This document shows, one piece after another, positions 1 through 9,022 of a DNA stretch of 63,636 nt. Below the pieces are notes generated by a model. It worked only from the letters and a program-made list of their open reading frames with translations, searched no databases and was not told the DNA's origin. How positions within the stretch are numbered: position 1 is the first letter of the stretch; each line of letters starts with the position of its first letter. The position numbers and the translations under genes were made by a program. The DNA is taken from contig DDEX01000014.1 of NCBI GenBank assembly GCA_002336845.1, positions 1-63,636 of the forward strand, written 5' to 3'. This DNA is from Rhodobacteraceae bacterium UBA1943. GTDB lineage: Bacteria; Pseudomonadota; Alphaproteobacteria; Rhodobacterales; Rhodobacteraceae.

Positions 1-1
1 G

Positions 2-1123
2 GCGCTGGCGGCGATTGGCGGGCCACGGGCGGGCACGGTTCAGGTGGTGCTGGGGCTGGGCCTTGGCCTGTCGGTGCTGGCCGCCGTGGGCCAGATTGAT
101 ACAAACATCCGCCAAGCCATTGCCCGCGATCTGCCGACCCGTGCCCCCAGCTTCTTCTTCATCGACATCCAGCCCGACCAGATCGAGCCGTTCCGCGCCA
201 TGATGGCCGCAAACCCCGCCGTCACCCGGCAGGAAAGCGCGCCCATGCTGCGCGGCGTGATCACCCGGATCAACGGACAGGATGCGCGCAAGGTGGCCGG
301 CGATCACTGGGTGGTGCGGGGCGACCGGGGGTTAAGCTATGCCAACACCCCGCCTTCGGGCACCACGATCACCGAAGGCGCATGGTGGCCCAAGGGCTAT
401 TCCGGCCCGCCGCAGATGAGCTTTGCCGAAACCGAGGCCCGCGAGATGGGCCTGAAGCTGGGCGATGTGCTGACGGTCAACGTGCTGGGCCGCGACATCG
501 AGGCAAAGATCACCAGTTTCCGCGCGGTGGATTTCTCCAACGCCGGGATGGGCTTTGTCATGGTGCTGGATGCGGCCGCCCTGCAGGGCGCCCCCCACAG
601 CCATATCGCGACGGTCTATGCCGCGCGCGAGGCCGAGGCGGCGATTCTGCGACAGGTGACCAAGGCTTTCCCCAATGTCACCGCGATCAGCGTGCGCACC
701 GCAGCGGCAAGGGTGTCCGAGGCGCTGGCGGCGATTGCCGACGCGGTGACGCTGGCGGCCTTGGCGACCCTTGTCACCGGCTTTGCCGTGCTGATCGGCG
801 CGGCCGCCACGGGCGAGGCGGCCCGGCGGCAGGAGGCGGCAGTGCTGAAGGTGCTGGGCGCCTCGCGCGGGCGTATCCTGTGGTCTTTTGCCTTGCGCGC
901 GGCACTGACCGGGGCGGCGGCGGGGGTGGTGGCGATTTTTGCGGGCGGCATCGCGGGCTGGGCGGTGATGACCTATGTGATGGACAGCGCATATGCCTTT
1001 GCGCCCTGGCCCGCAGTGGCGGTTGTGACGGGTGGCGTGCTGGCCACGTTGCTGGCCGGTCTGATCTTTATGCTGCGCCCGCTGGCTGCGCGGCCAGCAC
1101 AGGTGCTGCGGTCATCGGAATAG
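2..1123 (+). CDS. ABC transporter permease, FtsX/YbbP-like (5' partial)
   Basis: The reading frame is open from the left edge, so the N-terminal part lies outside the window. The visible part has a periplasmic MacB/PCD-like stretch, then three hydrophobic segments in the last ~120 residues. A cytoplasmic loop of FtsX type (RRQEAAVLKVLGASRGRI) sits between the first and second, and the protein ends in RPLAARPAQVLRSSE. This matches the C-terminal FtsX domain of YbbP-type permeases, which work with an ATPase to move lipophilic or peptide substrates out of the inner membrane. The partner ATPase should lie upstream. The gene converges on the caspase-like gene with no gap. The family call is good; the substrate is unknown. 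Confidence 0.85.
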   Translation, partial: ALAAIGGPRAGTVQVVLGLGLGLSVLAAVGQIDTNIRQAIARDLPTRAPSFFFIDIQPDQIEPFRAMMAANPAVTRQESAPMLRGVITRINGQDARKVAGDHWVVRGDRGLSYANTPPSGTTITEGAWWPKGYSGPPQMSFAETEAREMGLKLGDVLTVNVLGRDIEAKITSFRAVDFSNAGMGFVMVLDAAALQGAPHSHIATVYAAREAEAAILRQVTKAFPNVTAISVRTAAARVSEALAAIADAVTLAALATLVTGFAVLIGAAATGEAARRQEAAVLKVLGASRGRILWSFALRAALTGAAAGVVAIFAGGIAGWAVMTYVMDSAYAFAPWPAVAVVTGGVLATLLAGLIFMLRPLAARPAQVLRSSE

Positions 1124-3220
1124 TCAGTTCGCCGGAACCGTTCGGATTTCCAGTTGCAGGATCGCGGGTGCAGGCCCCTCGCCCTCCGGCGCCACGGCGC
1201 CGCGCAGGGCCTGACCAAAGCCCGCCTCGGCCAAGGCGGCATTCAGGCCCGAGCGCGTTGCGCCATCGCGGGTCGTGTCAAGGCTGGGCTGGGCAAGAAA
1301 GCTGAGGTCCTCGACAGGCGACTGGGGGGCTGCGGGCGTCAGCACGATCAGCAGGCGCTCATCGCCCAGAGCCTGATCCGAAATCTTGAAAAGGCCCTTC
1401 TTCAGCCTGTCACCCGGCTGCAACCGTCCTGAGAACCAGTGCGAGATCGACCAATCCGCCCCGATATAAAGCACATTCACATCAACCGGAATGGACATGC
1501 GGTTCTCGGCCACCACATGCACCTGATCGCCCGGAATCAGGCGTGGCGCGCCCGACTTTGGCAGCGGCTTCAGGTCGTTCCTGCCGGGGCCTGCCAGAAG
1601 CTGCACATCGACATCCAAACCCCCGCTGTCGCCCACCGCCCCGGCCATCTTCATCAGGTTGATCGCCCTGGCCATTGAGGTCAGAAGCTCCGCCATCGCC
1701 TGACCCAAAGTGTCGGCCCTCTTGTCGGCGGTCGAGACCGAGGGCGTCGTGGCAATATCCTCGACCAGCCCGGTTGAGGGCAAAACCCAGATCGCGTCGG
1801 GGCGCGGACTGTCGGGCAGGACAGCCAGGCGCAGATCGGCATTGGCATCGCCCGCCGGAACGAAGCGGATGCGGGAACCGGTCGTCTCTAGCAGCCCCGG
1901 CATGGCCGCTGCCAACGCCTTGGCCGGGGCGCCGCCTGCCGGTGGCAGGGCAATGGTCAGGCCGAAATCAAGGTCGGACCCGATCTTGCGGATCATCGGT
2001 GCCTTGGGCCAGTCGGCGGGCCGGGCGGTGCCCTCCTGCGCCACGGGAGCCACCTGTGCGGTGAATGTATCCACTTGCGTCAGTCGCACATGGCCCAGCG
2101 CATCCTTCGTCTCATCCGCCGCTGTCGCCATGACGGCCAGAACGTCGCCATCGCGCAGCCCATGCAGGCTGCCTGCGGGAATTGCGAACCCCTTTTCGGT
2201 TCTTGTCGCGGCCCATTGGTCCACCCGCGGTCCGGGCGTGCCCGAAAAGGCCACCTGATCCAGATCGCCCTCGAACATCGGGGTGGTGCGGGCGATAGAG
2301 GTGGTGGCATATCTGCGCAAGACCTCTTGCCCGATCTGGCCATAGGTGGCGTTGGGATACTCGGCCAGAACCTGCATCAACGTGTATGTAAAGACCCCCT
2401 GCGGCACCCGGCCCGGCTTGCCCCTGGGCAGGTTCCTTTCCGGCGTCACCTCGGTCGTTTGGGCCGCGAAAAAGGCAACAAGGCTGCCCCGTCCCTTGCC
2501 TGCCCCCGCGCTGCTTGCCGTCTCCAATGGCGGGGTGGGCGGCGCACGCGGATCGGGGGCGGTGCTGCGGCCGCGCTGTTCGGCTGCGTCCAGTGCGGCT
2601 GATGAAATACCCAGCGCCTGTGGCGGCACTTGGCGGGTGCGCAGGTTTTCGTCTCCATCGGGCGCGCCGCGCGTTGCGGTGCCGGAATGGCAACTGTCGA
2701 ACACTGCCCAGACATTCGCCCCCCTTGCGCGCAGACCGTCGATCATCGCCCCGATCTCATCATCGACCAGCGCATTCTGCACCTGACCCGCTTCTGGCGT
2801 CCACGGCCCGATGTCGCGCGGCAGAAACACTTCGTCCAGACCGTCCAGTTCTGTGTCGGCGATCGCTGCCGGGGCCTGCGAACCGTGGCCGGAAAAATGC
2901 AGATAAACGAAATCGCCGGGCCGCACCCGGGCCGTCAGCGCCGTCATCCGGCTGCGGATATGATCCAGTGTGGGGGTATCGGCGGCCCCGGCAACACCGT
3001 CTGCCAGCACCACCACATTCGCGGCGGCAAATTTCACCGGCGCCTCGGTCGTCAGATAGGTGGCGACCAGCTTCACGTCATTGGCCGGACCTTTCAGCCA
3101 GTATTTCGGCTCCAGCGCCGGATATTCGCTGGCCCCGATCAGCAGCGCATAATTCTCACGCGCCAGACCGGGCTGCGCCGCAATCATGAGGCCCGCAAAG
3201 ATCAGAGCCAGACGGCGCAT
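1124..3220 (-). CDS. Exported caspase-family (C14) protease with DUF4384-like tail
   Basis: A 698-residue protein with an N-terminal signal peptide (about residues 1-20) followed at once by a caspase fold. The beta strand NYALLIGASEY comes first, the catalytic His112 lies in HFSGHGSQ and the catalytic Cys177 in FDSCHSGT. A low-complexity linker follows, and the C-terminal part (VNVLYIGADWSISHWF) resembles DUF4384-type domains found behind bacterial caspases. Caspase-family enzymes cleave after Lys/Arg or Asp; the substrate here is unknown. The signal peptide implies action in the periplasm or outside, not as a cytoplasmic suicide effector. It lies 6 bases downstream of a small exported protein gene, probably in the same operon. 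Confidence 0.88.
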   Translation of the reverse strand: MRRLALIFAGLMIAAQPGLARENYALLIGASEYPALEPKYWLKGPANDVKLVATYLTTEAPVKFAAANVVVLADGVAGAADTPTLDHIRSRMTALTARVRPGDFVYLHFSGHGSQAPAAIADTELDGLDEVFLPRDIGPWTPEAGQVQNALVDDEIGAMIDGLRARGANVWAVFDSCHSGTATRGAPDGDENLRTRQVPPQALGISSAALDAAEQRGRSTAPDPRAPPTPPLETASSAGAGKGRGSLVAFFAAQTTEVTPERNLPRGKPGRVPQGVFTYTLMQVLAEYPNATYGQIGQEVLRRYATTSIARTTPMFEGDLDQVAFSGTPGPRVDQWAATRTEKGFAIPAGSLHGLRDGDVLAVMATAADETKDALGHVRLTQVDTFTAQVAPVAQEGTARPADWPKAPMIRKIGSDLDFGLTIALPPAGGAPAKALAAAMPGLLETTGSRIRFVPAGDANADLRLAVLPDSPRPDAIWVLPSTGLVEDIATTPSVSTADKRADTLGQAMAELLTSMARAINLMKMAGAVGDSGGLDVDVQLLAGPGRNDLKPLPKSGAPRLIPGDQVHVVAENRMSIPVDVNVLYIGADWSISHWFSGRLQPGDRLKKGLFKISDQALGDERLLIVLTPAAPQSPVEDLSFLAQPSLDTTRDGATRSGLNAALAEAGFGQALRGAVAPEGEGPAPAILQLEIRTVPAN

Positions 3221-3226
3221 CCGGCT

Positions 3227-3853
3227 TCAGTTCGTCATCAGGGCATAGGCAGCCCCCTTCGGGCCATGGTTCTCCACCTTCATCGTAAAGCCCTCGGTCT
3301 GGTCGGGCCGCCAGCCGCAATAGGCGATCGGGCTGCGGTCGGTGTCCGAACAGACAAGACGGCCCTGCGCGTCAAAGACTGTCAGATTCAGATCGGTGGC
3401 CTCCTTGGCCTCGACATAGATCTCGGCATATTCGCCACCGATGAAATCGACCGCCGGATAGGTGTCGGTGCCGCCATTGCCAACTGTGCCGATGTTGTAA
3501 ACCGGGCCGGAGGTGACGCCGCGTGCGCCTTCGGCACGGGTATCCTCGATCAGGCCCAGCAGCGCCTCATCGTCCGCGGCCATCTCCTCGGCACGCGTCA
3601 GCATTTCTTCCCAGCCCAGCGGCGCACCATCGCCCGCGGCGGCCCCTTGGGCCACAAGCGTGCCTTTCGTGGGGTTCAGCGTCTTGCGCAGCCGCGCCGC
3701 CGACAGGATCAGCAGCGGATCGCCCGTCTCGATGCCGGCTTGATAAAGCGCCGCCGACAATTGGGCGGTACGGATCGCCGAAAGGGGTTCGGCACCGACG
3801 GGCAATGCCAGAGCGCAGGACAGGATAAGGGCGGCGTGGGAAATGCGGGTCAT
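3227..3853 (-). CDS. Exported protein with pre-peptidase C-terminal (PPC)-like domain
   Basis: A 208-residue protein beginning MTRISHAALILSCALALPVGA, a clear signal peptide; an in-frame extension upstream to 3958 has no signal-peptide character, so the start at 3853 is preferred. The middle is helical and acidic. The C-terminal ~80 residues (YAEIYVEAKEATDLNLTVFD, then AYCGWRPDQTEGF and a tail like VENHGPKGAAYAL) look like the beta-sandwich PPC domain that accompanies secreted proteases. It is the first gene of a two-gene unit with the exported caspase-like protease, so an accessory or inhibitor role is possible but inferred. No precise family is recognised. Confidence 0.75.
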   Translation of the reverse strand: MTRISHAALILSCALALPVGAEPLSAIRTAQLSAALYQAGIETGDPLLILSAARLRKTLNPTKGTLVAQGAAAGDGAPLGWEEMLTRAEEMAADDEALLGLIEDTRAEGARGVTSGPVYNIGTVGNGGTDTYPAVDFIGGEYAEIYVEAKEATDLNLTVFDAQGRLVCSDTDRSPIAYCGWRPDQTEGFTMKVENHGPKGAAYALMTN

Positions 3854-3925
3854 TTCAGAATCCGGCTGGAAAGCGTTGCAGCATAGTCGCCAGCCACCCC
3901 GCACCTGTAAACAAAGGATTTCCTT

Positions 3926-4372
3926 ATGACGCCTTTTGTCACGGGCACCCTGCCCCAAGCGTTGCTAGCTTGCCCCGACCGCCCCGACAGGACCGACTGC
4001 CATGACAGCCCTCCGCATTCACCCCGCCTTCGACCCCATGCCGATCGCCACCTGCTTCCGCTTGTGACCCTTTGTGCAACACCTTTCATCTGGCTGACTG
4101 CGGGTCCGAACGGGGCGGCTCAGGGCCCCTTGGATCAGGCGCTGGCCACGTTGCGGCTGCGCGATGCGGCGCGGGACGAGATCTTGATGCTGGACGGCAA
4201 GGCACCGGACGCAGCGGCGCTTGCCGCCACCGCTGTGCATGGTCCGGCACTGTTTCTTGTAAGGAACGCAGGTGGCACCCGGCATGTCCTTGTTGACCCG
4301 TGGTCGAAAGCCGCAGGGCCGCATCCGGTTGGCGGTGCGAATGTGCTTGACCCGGACGTAGTGGTTTTCTGA
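3926..4372 (+). CDS. Hypothetical exported protein; start uncertain, possible frameshift
   Basis: The convincing part is the C-terminal ~100 residues (from about 4064), which begin with a hydrophobic stretch (VTLCATPFIWLTAGPNGAAQ) like a signal peptide and continue as a small soluble domain. An ATG at 3926 has a fair AAAGGA ribosome site, but residues 1-46 are Pro/Arg/His-rich and look non-coding. Another ATG at 4002, with its own AGGA, opens a 21-codon frame ending in TGA that overlaps a GTG at 4064 (GTGA). Either that small frame couples translation to the GTG, or a one-base frameshift splits a normal signal peptide. It lies just upstream of the two-component genes. Function unknown. Confidence 0.4.
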   Translation: MTPFVTGTLPQALLACPDRPDRTDCHDSPPHSPRLRPHADRHLLPLVTLCATPFIWLTAGPNGAAQGPLDQALATLRLRDAARDEILMLDGKAPDAAALAATAVHGPALFLVRNAGGTRHVLVDPWSKAAGPHPVGGANVLDPDVVVF

Positions 4373-4398
4373 AACTCGGCCCGATCTGGAGAATGACG

Positions 4399-5097
4399 AT
4401 GGACCACATCCTGATTGTCGAGGATGATATTGAAACCGCCGAAGCCGTCGCACACGAGGTCACCGCGCTTGGTTGCGCGCCGGTCCTGTGCACAACACTG
4501 GACCAGGGCGTGGCCGAGGCAGCGGCAGGCGATTACAGGGTGATCGTGCTGGACCGGATGTTGCCCGGCGGTGACGGGGTCGAGGCGATGGCGCGGATCC
4601 GGGCGGGCGGCAGCCGCGCCATGATCCTTGTGCTGTCGGCCCTTGGCCGGGCGGCACAGAGGGTCGAGGGGTTGGAGAAGGGGGCCGACGACTATCTGCC
4701 CAAGCCCTTTGAGCCGGAAGAGCTGCGTGCGCGTCTGCGCGCCCTGCTGCGCCGTGCCACGATTGACGGGCTGGACAACGACCTGGTGGCCTTTGGCGAT
4801 CTGGAGATAAGACTCAAGGCGCGCACCCTGCATGTCAGACGCCAGCATGTGGCGATCAGCCCCAAGGAATTTGACCTGATCACCTATTTCGCCCGCAATG
4901 CCGGTCAGGTGGTGACGCGGATGCAGCTTTTGGAAAACGTCTGGAAGCTGCATTTTGACCCCGGCACCAATGTTGTTGACGTGCATGTCGGTCGCCTGCG
5001 CCGCAAGCTGGAAGAGGCGGGGGCAAACGCGATCCAGACCGCGCGGGGCGAGGGCTATATCTTTGCACCACTCAGGGCCGACCAGAGGACGGATTGA
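4399..5097 (+). CDS. DNA-binding response regulator, OmpR/PhoB family
   Basis: A 232-residue two-domain regulator. The receiver domain has the acidic pocket VEDD near the N-terminus, the phospho-acceptor Asp52 in VLDRMLPG and the conserved Lys103 in LPKPF. A winged-helix effector domain follows (ISPKEFDLITYFARNAGQVV to the wing RRKLEEAGANAIQTARGEGY). The ATG at 4399 is preferred because GGAGA sits six bases upstream; the ATG at 4393 is too close to it. The stop overlaps the TTG start of the kinase gene, so the two are translationally coupled. Target genes are not evident; the patatin lipoprotein just downstream is a candidate. Confidence 0.93.
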   Translation: MDHILIVEDDIETAEAVAHEVTALGCAPVLCTTLDQGVAEAAAGDYRVIVLDRMLPGGDGVEAMARIRAGGSRAMILVLSALGRAAQRVEGLEKGADDYLPKPFEPEELRARLRALLRRATIDGLDNDLVAFGDLEIRLKARTLHVRRQHVAISPKEFDLITYFARNAGQVVTRMQLLENVWKLHFDPGTNVVDVHVGRLRRKLEEAGANAIQTARGEGYIFAPLRADQRTD

Positions 5098-6449
5098 CGA
5101 CGCGCACGCCCCTCGCCGCTCGTGCCACGCTGCGGCTGACGCTGGTGCTGGCACTTGCGGTCACGCTTTTGTCGCTGGGGGCAATGGCGCTGCAATACCG
5201 GCTTGTTGCGGCCCGGCTGATGGAAGGCGCGCGCAGCACACTGACCGCCGATCTGGGCGGCTTTGCCGCGCTATACGAACAGCGTCGCATCATAGCCTTG
5301 CGGCAGGCCATCGAATATCGCGCTGCTGCCGGCACGGGCGACGAGATGCTGCTGCTTCTGGACAGGCACGGCATGGTGTTGGCCGGAACCGAGGATCACT
5401 GGCCCGAGGGGCTGAGGACCGAAGGCGCAGGTTTTACCGTGGAACCGGCGCGCGAATTCGACCGGAACGGTACACGCTGGCTGGCCGTCGCCCGCGAATT
5501 GCCAGGGGGGTTCCCCCTGCTGGTGGCGCGCAACCTTGCACCGACCAATGCCACGCTGGCCAGCCTGCGGCGCGGCATGGCGGGGCTGGCGACGGCGCTG
5601 GTGCTGGCTGGCGGGCTGGTCGGCTGGTTGGCGGCGCGGTCGGTCATGGGGCGAATCGGGCGGGTGAACGATCTGGCTGACCGGGTGGCGGCGGGCGATC
5701 TGTCGGCCCGGCTGCCCGGTCCGCGCAGCCGGGATGAGTTCGGCCTTCTGGAAACCCATGTCCATGCGATGCTGGACCGGATCGAGAACCTCAACCGCGC
5801 CACGCACCGCCTGTCGGACACCATCGCGCATGAATTGCGCACACCCCTTAACCGCCTGATGCAAAAGCTGTCACGGATCACCGGGCAGGAAGAAATAGTG
5901 GAAGATCTGCGCGCCGAGATGCGTCAGTCGATCCGTGTCTTCGACAGCCTGCTGGATATTTCCCGCGCCGAGGCGGATCAGGGCATCGGCGGTGGCCTTG
6001 TGCCGGTGGACCTGTCAGCCGTCGCCGCCGATGTCTGGGAACTTTACGAGCCCTTGGCCGAGGACAAGGGCCTGCGGCCCGAGGCCGCCATAACCCCCGG
6101 CCTGCATGTGCTGGGCGACCGCAACCTGATCGCGCAGATGCTGTCGAACCTGATCGACAACGCCATCAAATACTGCGGCCCCGGCGACACCCTTCGGCTG
6201 ACCCTTAGCGAAGGCCCCGACCGCCACCTGATGCAGGTGGCCGACACCGGCCCCGGCCTGCCCGAAGAATTGCGCACCGACGCCTTCGAGCGTTTCACCC
6301 GTGCCGAGCGCGACCGCGGCATCCAGGGCCATGGACTTGGCCTTGCACTGGTCCGCGCCATCGCCGCGCGGCATGGGGCAAAACTGGACCTGCCGCGCAG
6401 CGAAAAGGGTTTCGTGCTGGACATCGCCTGGCCTAAGCTGGCCTCCTGA
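5094..6449 (+). CDS. Sensor histidine kinase (HAMP-HisKA-HATPase)
   Basis: A 451-residue inner-membrane kinase. There is a transmembrane helix at about residues 12-32, a periplasmic sensor of ~130 residues with no recognised fold, and a second helix around 165-185. A HAMP linker and a HisKA dimerisation domain with His246 (IAHELRTPLN) follow, then an ATPase domain with N-box (NLIDNAIKY, from Asn352), G1 (DTGPGLP) and G2 (GHGLGLALV). It starts at a TTG whose last bases form the TGA of the regulator gene, so start and stop overlap. It should phosphorylate the adjacent OmpR-type regulator. The signal is unknown. Confidence 0.92.
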   Translation: MTTRTPLAARATLRLTLVLALAVTLLSLGAMALQYRLVAARLMEGARSTLTADLGGFAALYEQRRIIALRQAIEYRAAAGTGDEMLLLLDRHGMVLAGTEDHWPEGLRTEGAGFTVEPAREFDRNGTRWLAVARELPGGFPLLVARNLAPTNATLASLRRGMAGLATALVLAGGLVGWLAARSVMGRIGRVNDLADRVAAGDLSARLPGPRSRDEFGLLETHVHAMLDRIENLNRATHRLSDTIAHELRTPLNRLMQKLSRITGQEEIVEDLRAEMRQSIRVFDSLLDISRAEADQGIGGGLVPVDLSAVAADVWELYEPLAEDKGLRPEAAITPGLHVLGDRNLIAQMLSNLIDNAIKYCGPGDTLRLTLSEGPDRHLMQVADTGPGLPEELRTDAFERFTRAERDRGIQGHGLGLALVRAIAARHGAKLDLPRSEKGFVLDIAWPKLAS

Positions 6450-6472
6450 CTGGGGTAACAGCCGATTCCCGC

Positions 6473-7906
6473 ATGAAACGCCTTCTTGCCTGCCTCGCGC
6501 TGGTCGCGGCCTGCGCGCCATGGAACACGCCGATCAATGCGCCGCTAAACGGCGCAAACGCGGGCCTTGTCGGCAATGAAAATGCAGGCGCAGGCGAAAC
6601 CTGGGTGGGGCTGGCCTTTTCGGGTGGGGGAATGCGCGCCTCGGCCTTTGCCTATGGCATGTTGCAGGAATTGCAGGCCCAGACGACGGGCGTGCCCGAC
6701 GGGTTGCTGGATTCGGTGCGCCTCGTCTCTGGCGTATCGGGCGGATCGGTGACGGCAGCGCAGTTCGGGCTTTATGGCCCGGCGGGCCTGAGCGGGTATC
6801 GCGAACGCTATCTGCTGACGAATGCCGAAAAATACATGGCCACGACCGCCTTAAACCCGCTGACCATCGCCAAGGGCATCGCGGGTGGGGCAAACGGGCG
6901 CAAGACCTTTGGCCGCTATCTGGACGAAACCCTGTTTCACGGCGCCACCTTCGCCGACCTGCGGCGCAAGAGCCGGGTGAAAACCTGGATCAACGCGACC
7001 GACATCGCCAACAACACGCCCTTCCTGTTTTCGCCCGAAACCTTCGATGCGCTGTGTTCCGATCTGTCGAAACTGCCAGTGTCCGAGGCGGTTGCGGCCT
7101 CTGCCGCCTTTCCCATCGTCTTCACGCCGGTCGTGCTGGAGGCCCGGCCCGGCACCTGCCATTACAAGGAGCCGGACTGGCTGGCAGCCGCGCGCTTCAA
7201 CCCCGAGGCCACGGCCACCATGCGCGCCTATGGGCAGGCGCTGGAAAGCTATGCCAAGGGTGGGGAGGTGAAGTATGTCAAACTCCTGGATGGCGGCATC
7301 ACCGACAATTTCGGCACCACCGGCCTTGCGCTGGAATGGGCCCGCGCGCAGCAGCCCTATGCGCCCATGACGCCCGAAGAAGCGGTGCGGATGAAGCGGA
7401 TGCTGTTTCTGGTCGCCAACGCCGGGGTTGAAAGCGAATATGGCTGGACGCAGAAGGTGCAGGGGCCGGGCGGCATGGGCCTTGGCATGTCGATTGCCAC
7501 GGCCTCGATGTATGCCGCCACCCGGTCGGGCTATGATGCCATGCGCGGAGAGTTGCGGCGCTGGGAGGGCGATCTGGTCGAATGGCGCTGTTCGCTGGCG
7601 CCCTCCGAAGTGAAAAAGCTGCGCGGCAGCCTTGACGGTTGGGATTGCCGCGACATCAAGGTGTTCGTTGGGCAGGCCGGGGTGGAAAACCTGCCCGCCC
7701 CGATGCAAAAGGAAATGAACAAGGTGCCCACACGTCTGCACCTGCCTGCCGATCAGGTCGATCTGGCCATTCAGGCTGGCCGCCTTGCCACCCGCGCCAC
7801 GCCTGAATTCAACGGCTTTCTGGCCGCGCTGGCAGGCAATGATGTTGAAACCCGCATTCAAAAGGGCATTGCCGCTGGCGGGCGACGGATTGCACCGATC
7901 AATTAG
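6473..7906 (+). CDS. Patatin-like phospholipase lipoprotein
   Basis: A 477-residue protein with a short lipoprotein signal ending in the lipobox VAAC, so Cys14 should be lipidated. The patatin fold follows: oxyanion loop GGGMRAS (51-57), nucleophile elbow GVSGG with Ser89, and the catalytic Asp in DGG (Asp273, LLDGGITDN). Patatins are Ser-Asp dyad acyl hydrolases of phospholipids or lipases. The lipobox places the enzyme at the cell envelope, facing the periplasm or the outer membrane. It follows the histidine kinase by 23 bases and may share its transcript. Substrate and role are not known. Confidence 0.9.
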   Translation: MKRLLACLALVAACAPWNTPINAPLNGANAGLVGNENAGAGETWVGLAFSGGGMRASAFAYGMLQELQAQTTGVPDGLLDSVRLVSGVSGGSVTAAQFGLYGPAGLSGYRERYLLTNAEKYMATTALNPLTIAKGIAGGANGRKTFGRYLDETLFHGATFADLRRKSRVKTWINATDIANNTPFLFSPETFDALCSDLSKLPVSEAVAASAAFPIVFTPVVLEARPGTCHYKEPDWLAAARFNPEATATMRAYGQALESYAKGGEVKYVKLLDGGITDNFGTTGLALEWARAQQPYAPMTPEEAVRMKRMLFLVANAGVESEYGWTQKVQGPGGMGLGMSIATASMYAATRSGYDAMRGELRRWEGDLVEWRCSLAPSEVKKLRGSLDGWDCRDIKVFVGQAGVENLPAPMQKEMNKVPTRLHLPADQVDLAIQAGRLATRATPEFNGFLAALAGNDVETRIQKGIAAGGRRIAPIN

Positions 7907-7913
7907 GAAGACC

Positions 7914-8903
7914 ATGACTCGCCCCAGCTTGACAGGCCCCACCCTGAGCGTCACCGCCGACCGTTTCCGGCTGGCTGAAACCTTCACCATCTCGCGTGGG
8001 TCAAAGACCGAGGCGCAAGTGCTGACCGTGCGCATCACGCGCGATGGCGTGACCGGCTGGGGCGAATGTGTGCCCTATGCCCGCTATGGCGAGACGCTGG
8101 ACAGCGTGTCCGCCCAGATCATCAGCCTGCCCGCCAGCATCATGCGCGAAGGGTTGCAACGGGCCCTGCCGCCCGGGGCTGCCCGCAACGCCGTGGATTG
8201 TGCGCTGTGGGATTGGGCCGCGAAATCTGCGGGACGCCGGGTGTGGGAAATGGCGGCCCTGCCAGCCCCCGGCCCGGTGGTGACGGCGTTTACCCTGTCG
8301 CTGGATACGCCAGAGGCCATGCAGGCGGCGGCAGCGCGGAATGCTGCACGGCCCCTGTTGAAAATCAAGCTGGGCACCCCCGATGACATGCCAAGGCTGG
8401 AGGCGGTGCGCCGGGGTGCGCCCGACGCTACCCTGATCGTCGATGCCAACGAAGGCTGGACGCCCGAGATCTATACCCATCTTGCCCCCCATCTGATCCG
8501 CCTGGGCGTAGCGCTGGTCGAACAGCCGCTGCCCGCCGGGGCCGATGACATGCTGGCCGAGATTGCCCGCCCCCTGCCCGTGTGTGCAGATGAAAGCGCC
8601 CATGCGGCAGATGGGCTGGCCGGGCTGGTCGGCAAGTACGATCTGGTGAACCTGAAGCTGGACAAGACCGGCGGGCTGACCGAGGCGTTGCAGGCGCGTG
8701 ACGAGGCGCGGCGGCTGGGCCTTGGGGTGATGGTCGGTTGCATGGTCGGCTCCTCGCTGGCGATGGCGCCTGCCGCCATCCTCGCGCAGGGAGCGGCATT
8801 CTGCGACCTTGATGGCCCGCTGCTTCTGGCCGAGGATCGCCCCCATCCGCTGCGCTATGAGGGATCGACCCTGATGCCGCCAGACGCCGCGCTGTGGGGG
8901 TAA
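7914..8903 (+). CDS. dgcA: Dipeptide / N-acetyl-D-glutamate epimerase, enolase superfamily
   Basis: A 329-residue MR/MLE-type enolase-superfamily protein. The N-terminal cap carries FTISRGSKTEA and ECVPYARYGET, typical of the Ala-Glu epimerase/DgcA group. The barrel has the acid-base lysine motif KIK (Lys150, Lys152), metal ligands Asp178 (VDANE), Glu203 (VEQPLP) and Asp226 (CADES), and the second lysine in LKLDKTGG (Lys248). Members epimerise L-Ala-D-Glu from murein or racemise N-acetyl-D-Glu in D-glutamate catabolism. The usual DgcN partner is not adjacent, so the symbol is tentative. It starts 8 bases after the patatin gene and precedes a D-amino-acid transaminase, which fits D-amino-acid salvage. 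Confidence 0.8.
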   Translation: MTRPSLTGPTLSVTADRFRLAETFTISRGSKTEAQVLTVRITRDGVTGWGECVPYARYGETLDSVSAQIISLPASIMREGLQRALPPGAARNAVDCALWDWAAKSAGRRVWEMAALPAPGPVVTAFTLSLDTPEAMQAAAARNAARPLLKIKLGTPDDMPRLEAVRRGAPDATLIVDANEGWTPEIYTHLAPHLIRLGVALVEQPLPAGADDMLAEIARPLPVCADESAHAADGLAGLVGKYDLVNLKLDKTGGLTEALQARDEARRLGLGVMVGCMVGSSLAMAPAAILAQGAAFCDLDGPLLLAEDRPHPLRYEGSTLMPPDAALWG

Positions 8904-9022
8904 GCACCCGCCTCCCCTCACGGCGGACGAAAGGAGAGAGCAGGTCCAGACGAAACCCTCTTGACCCCATCCGTCCGCAGGCCCAAGACGCGGACAAACC
9001 CCGTTTGCGAAAGGTTTCCGCG

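Noticed and set aside
1124..7906. Caspase-fold protease and patatin within 7 kb as a possible defence system
   Set aside because: Both have export signals (signal peptide and lipobox), they lie on opposite strands, and there is no nucleotide-sensing or recognition gene. This does not fit cytoplasmic abortive-infection systems.
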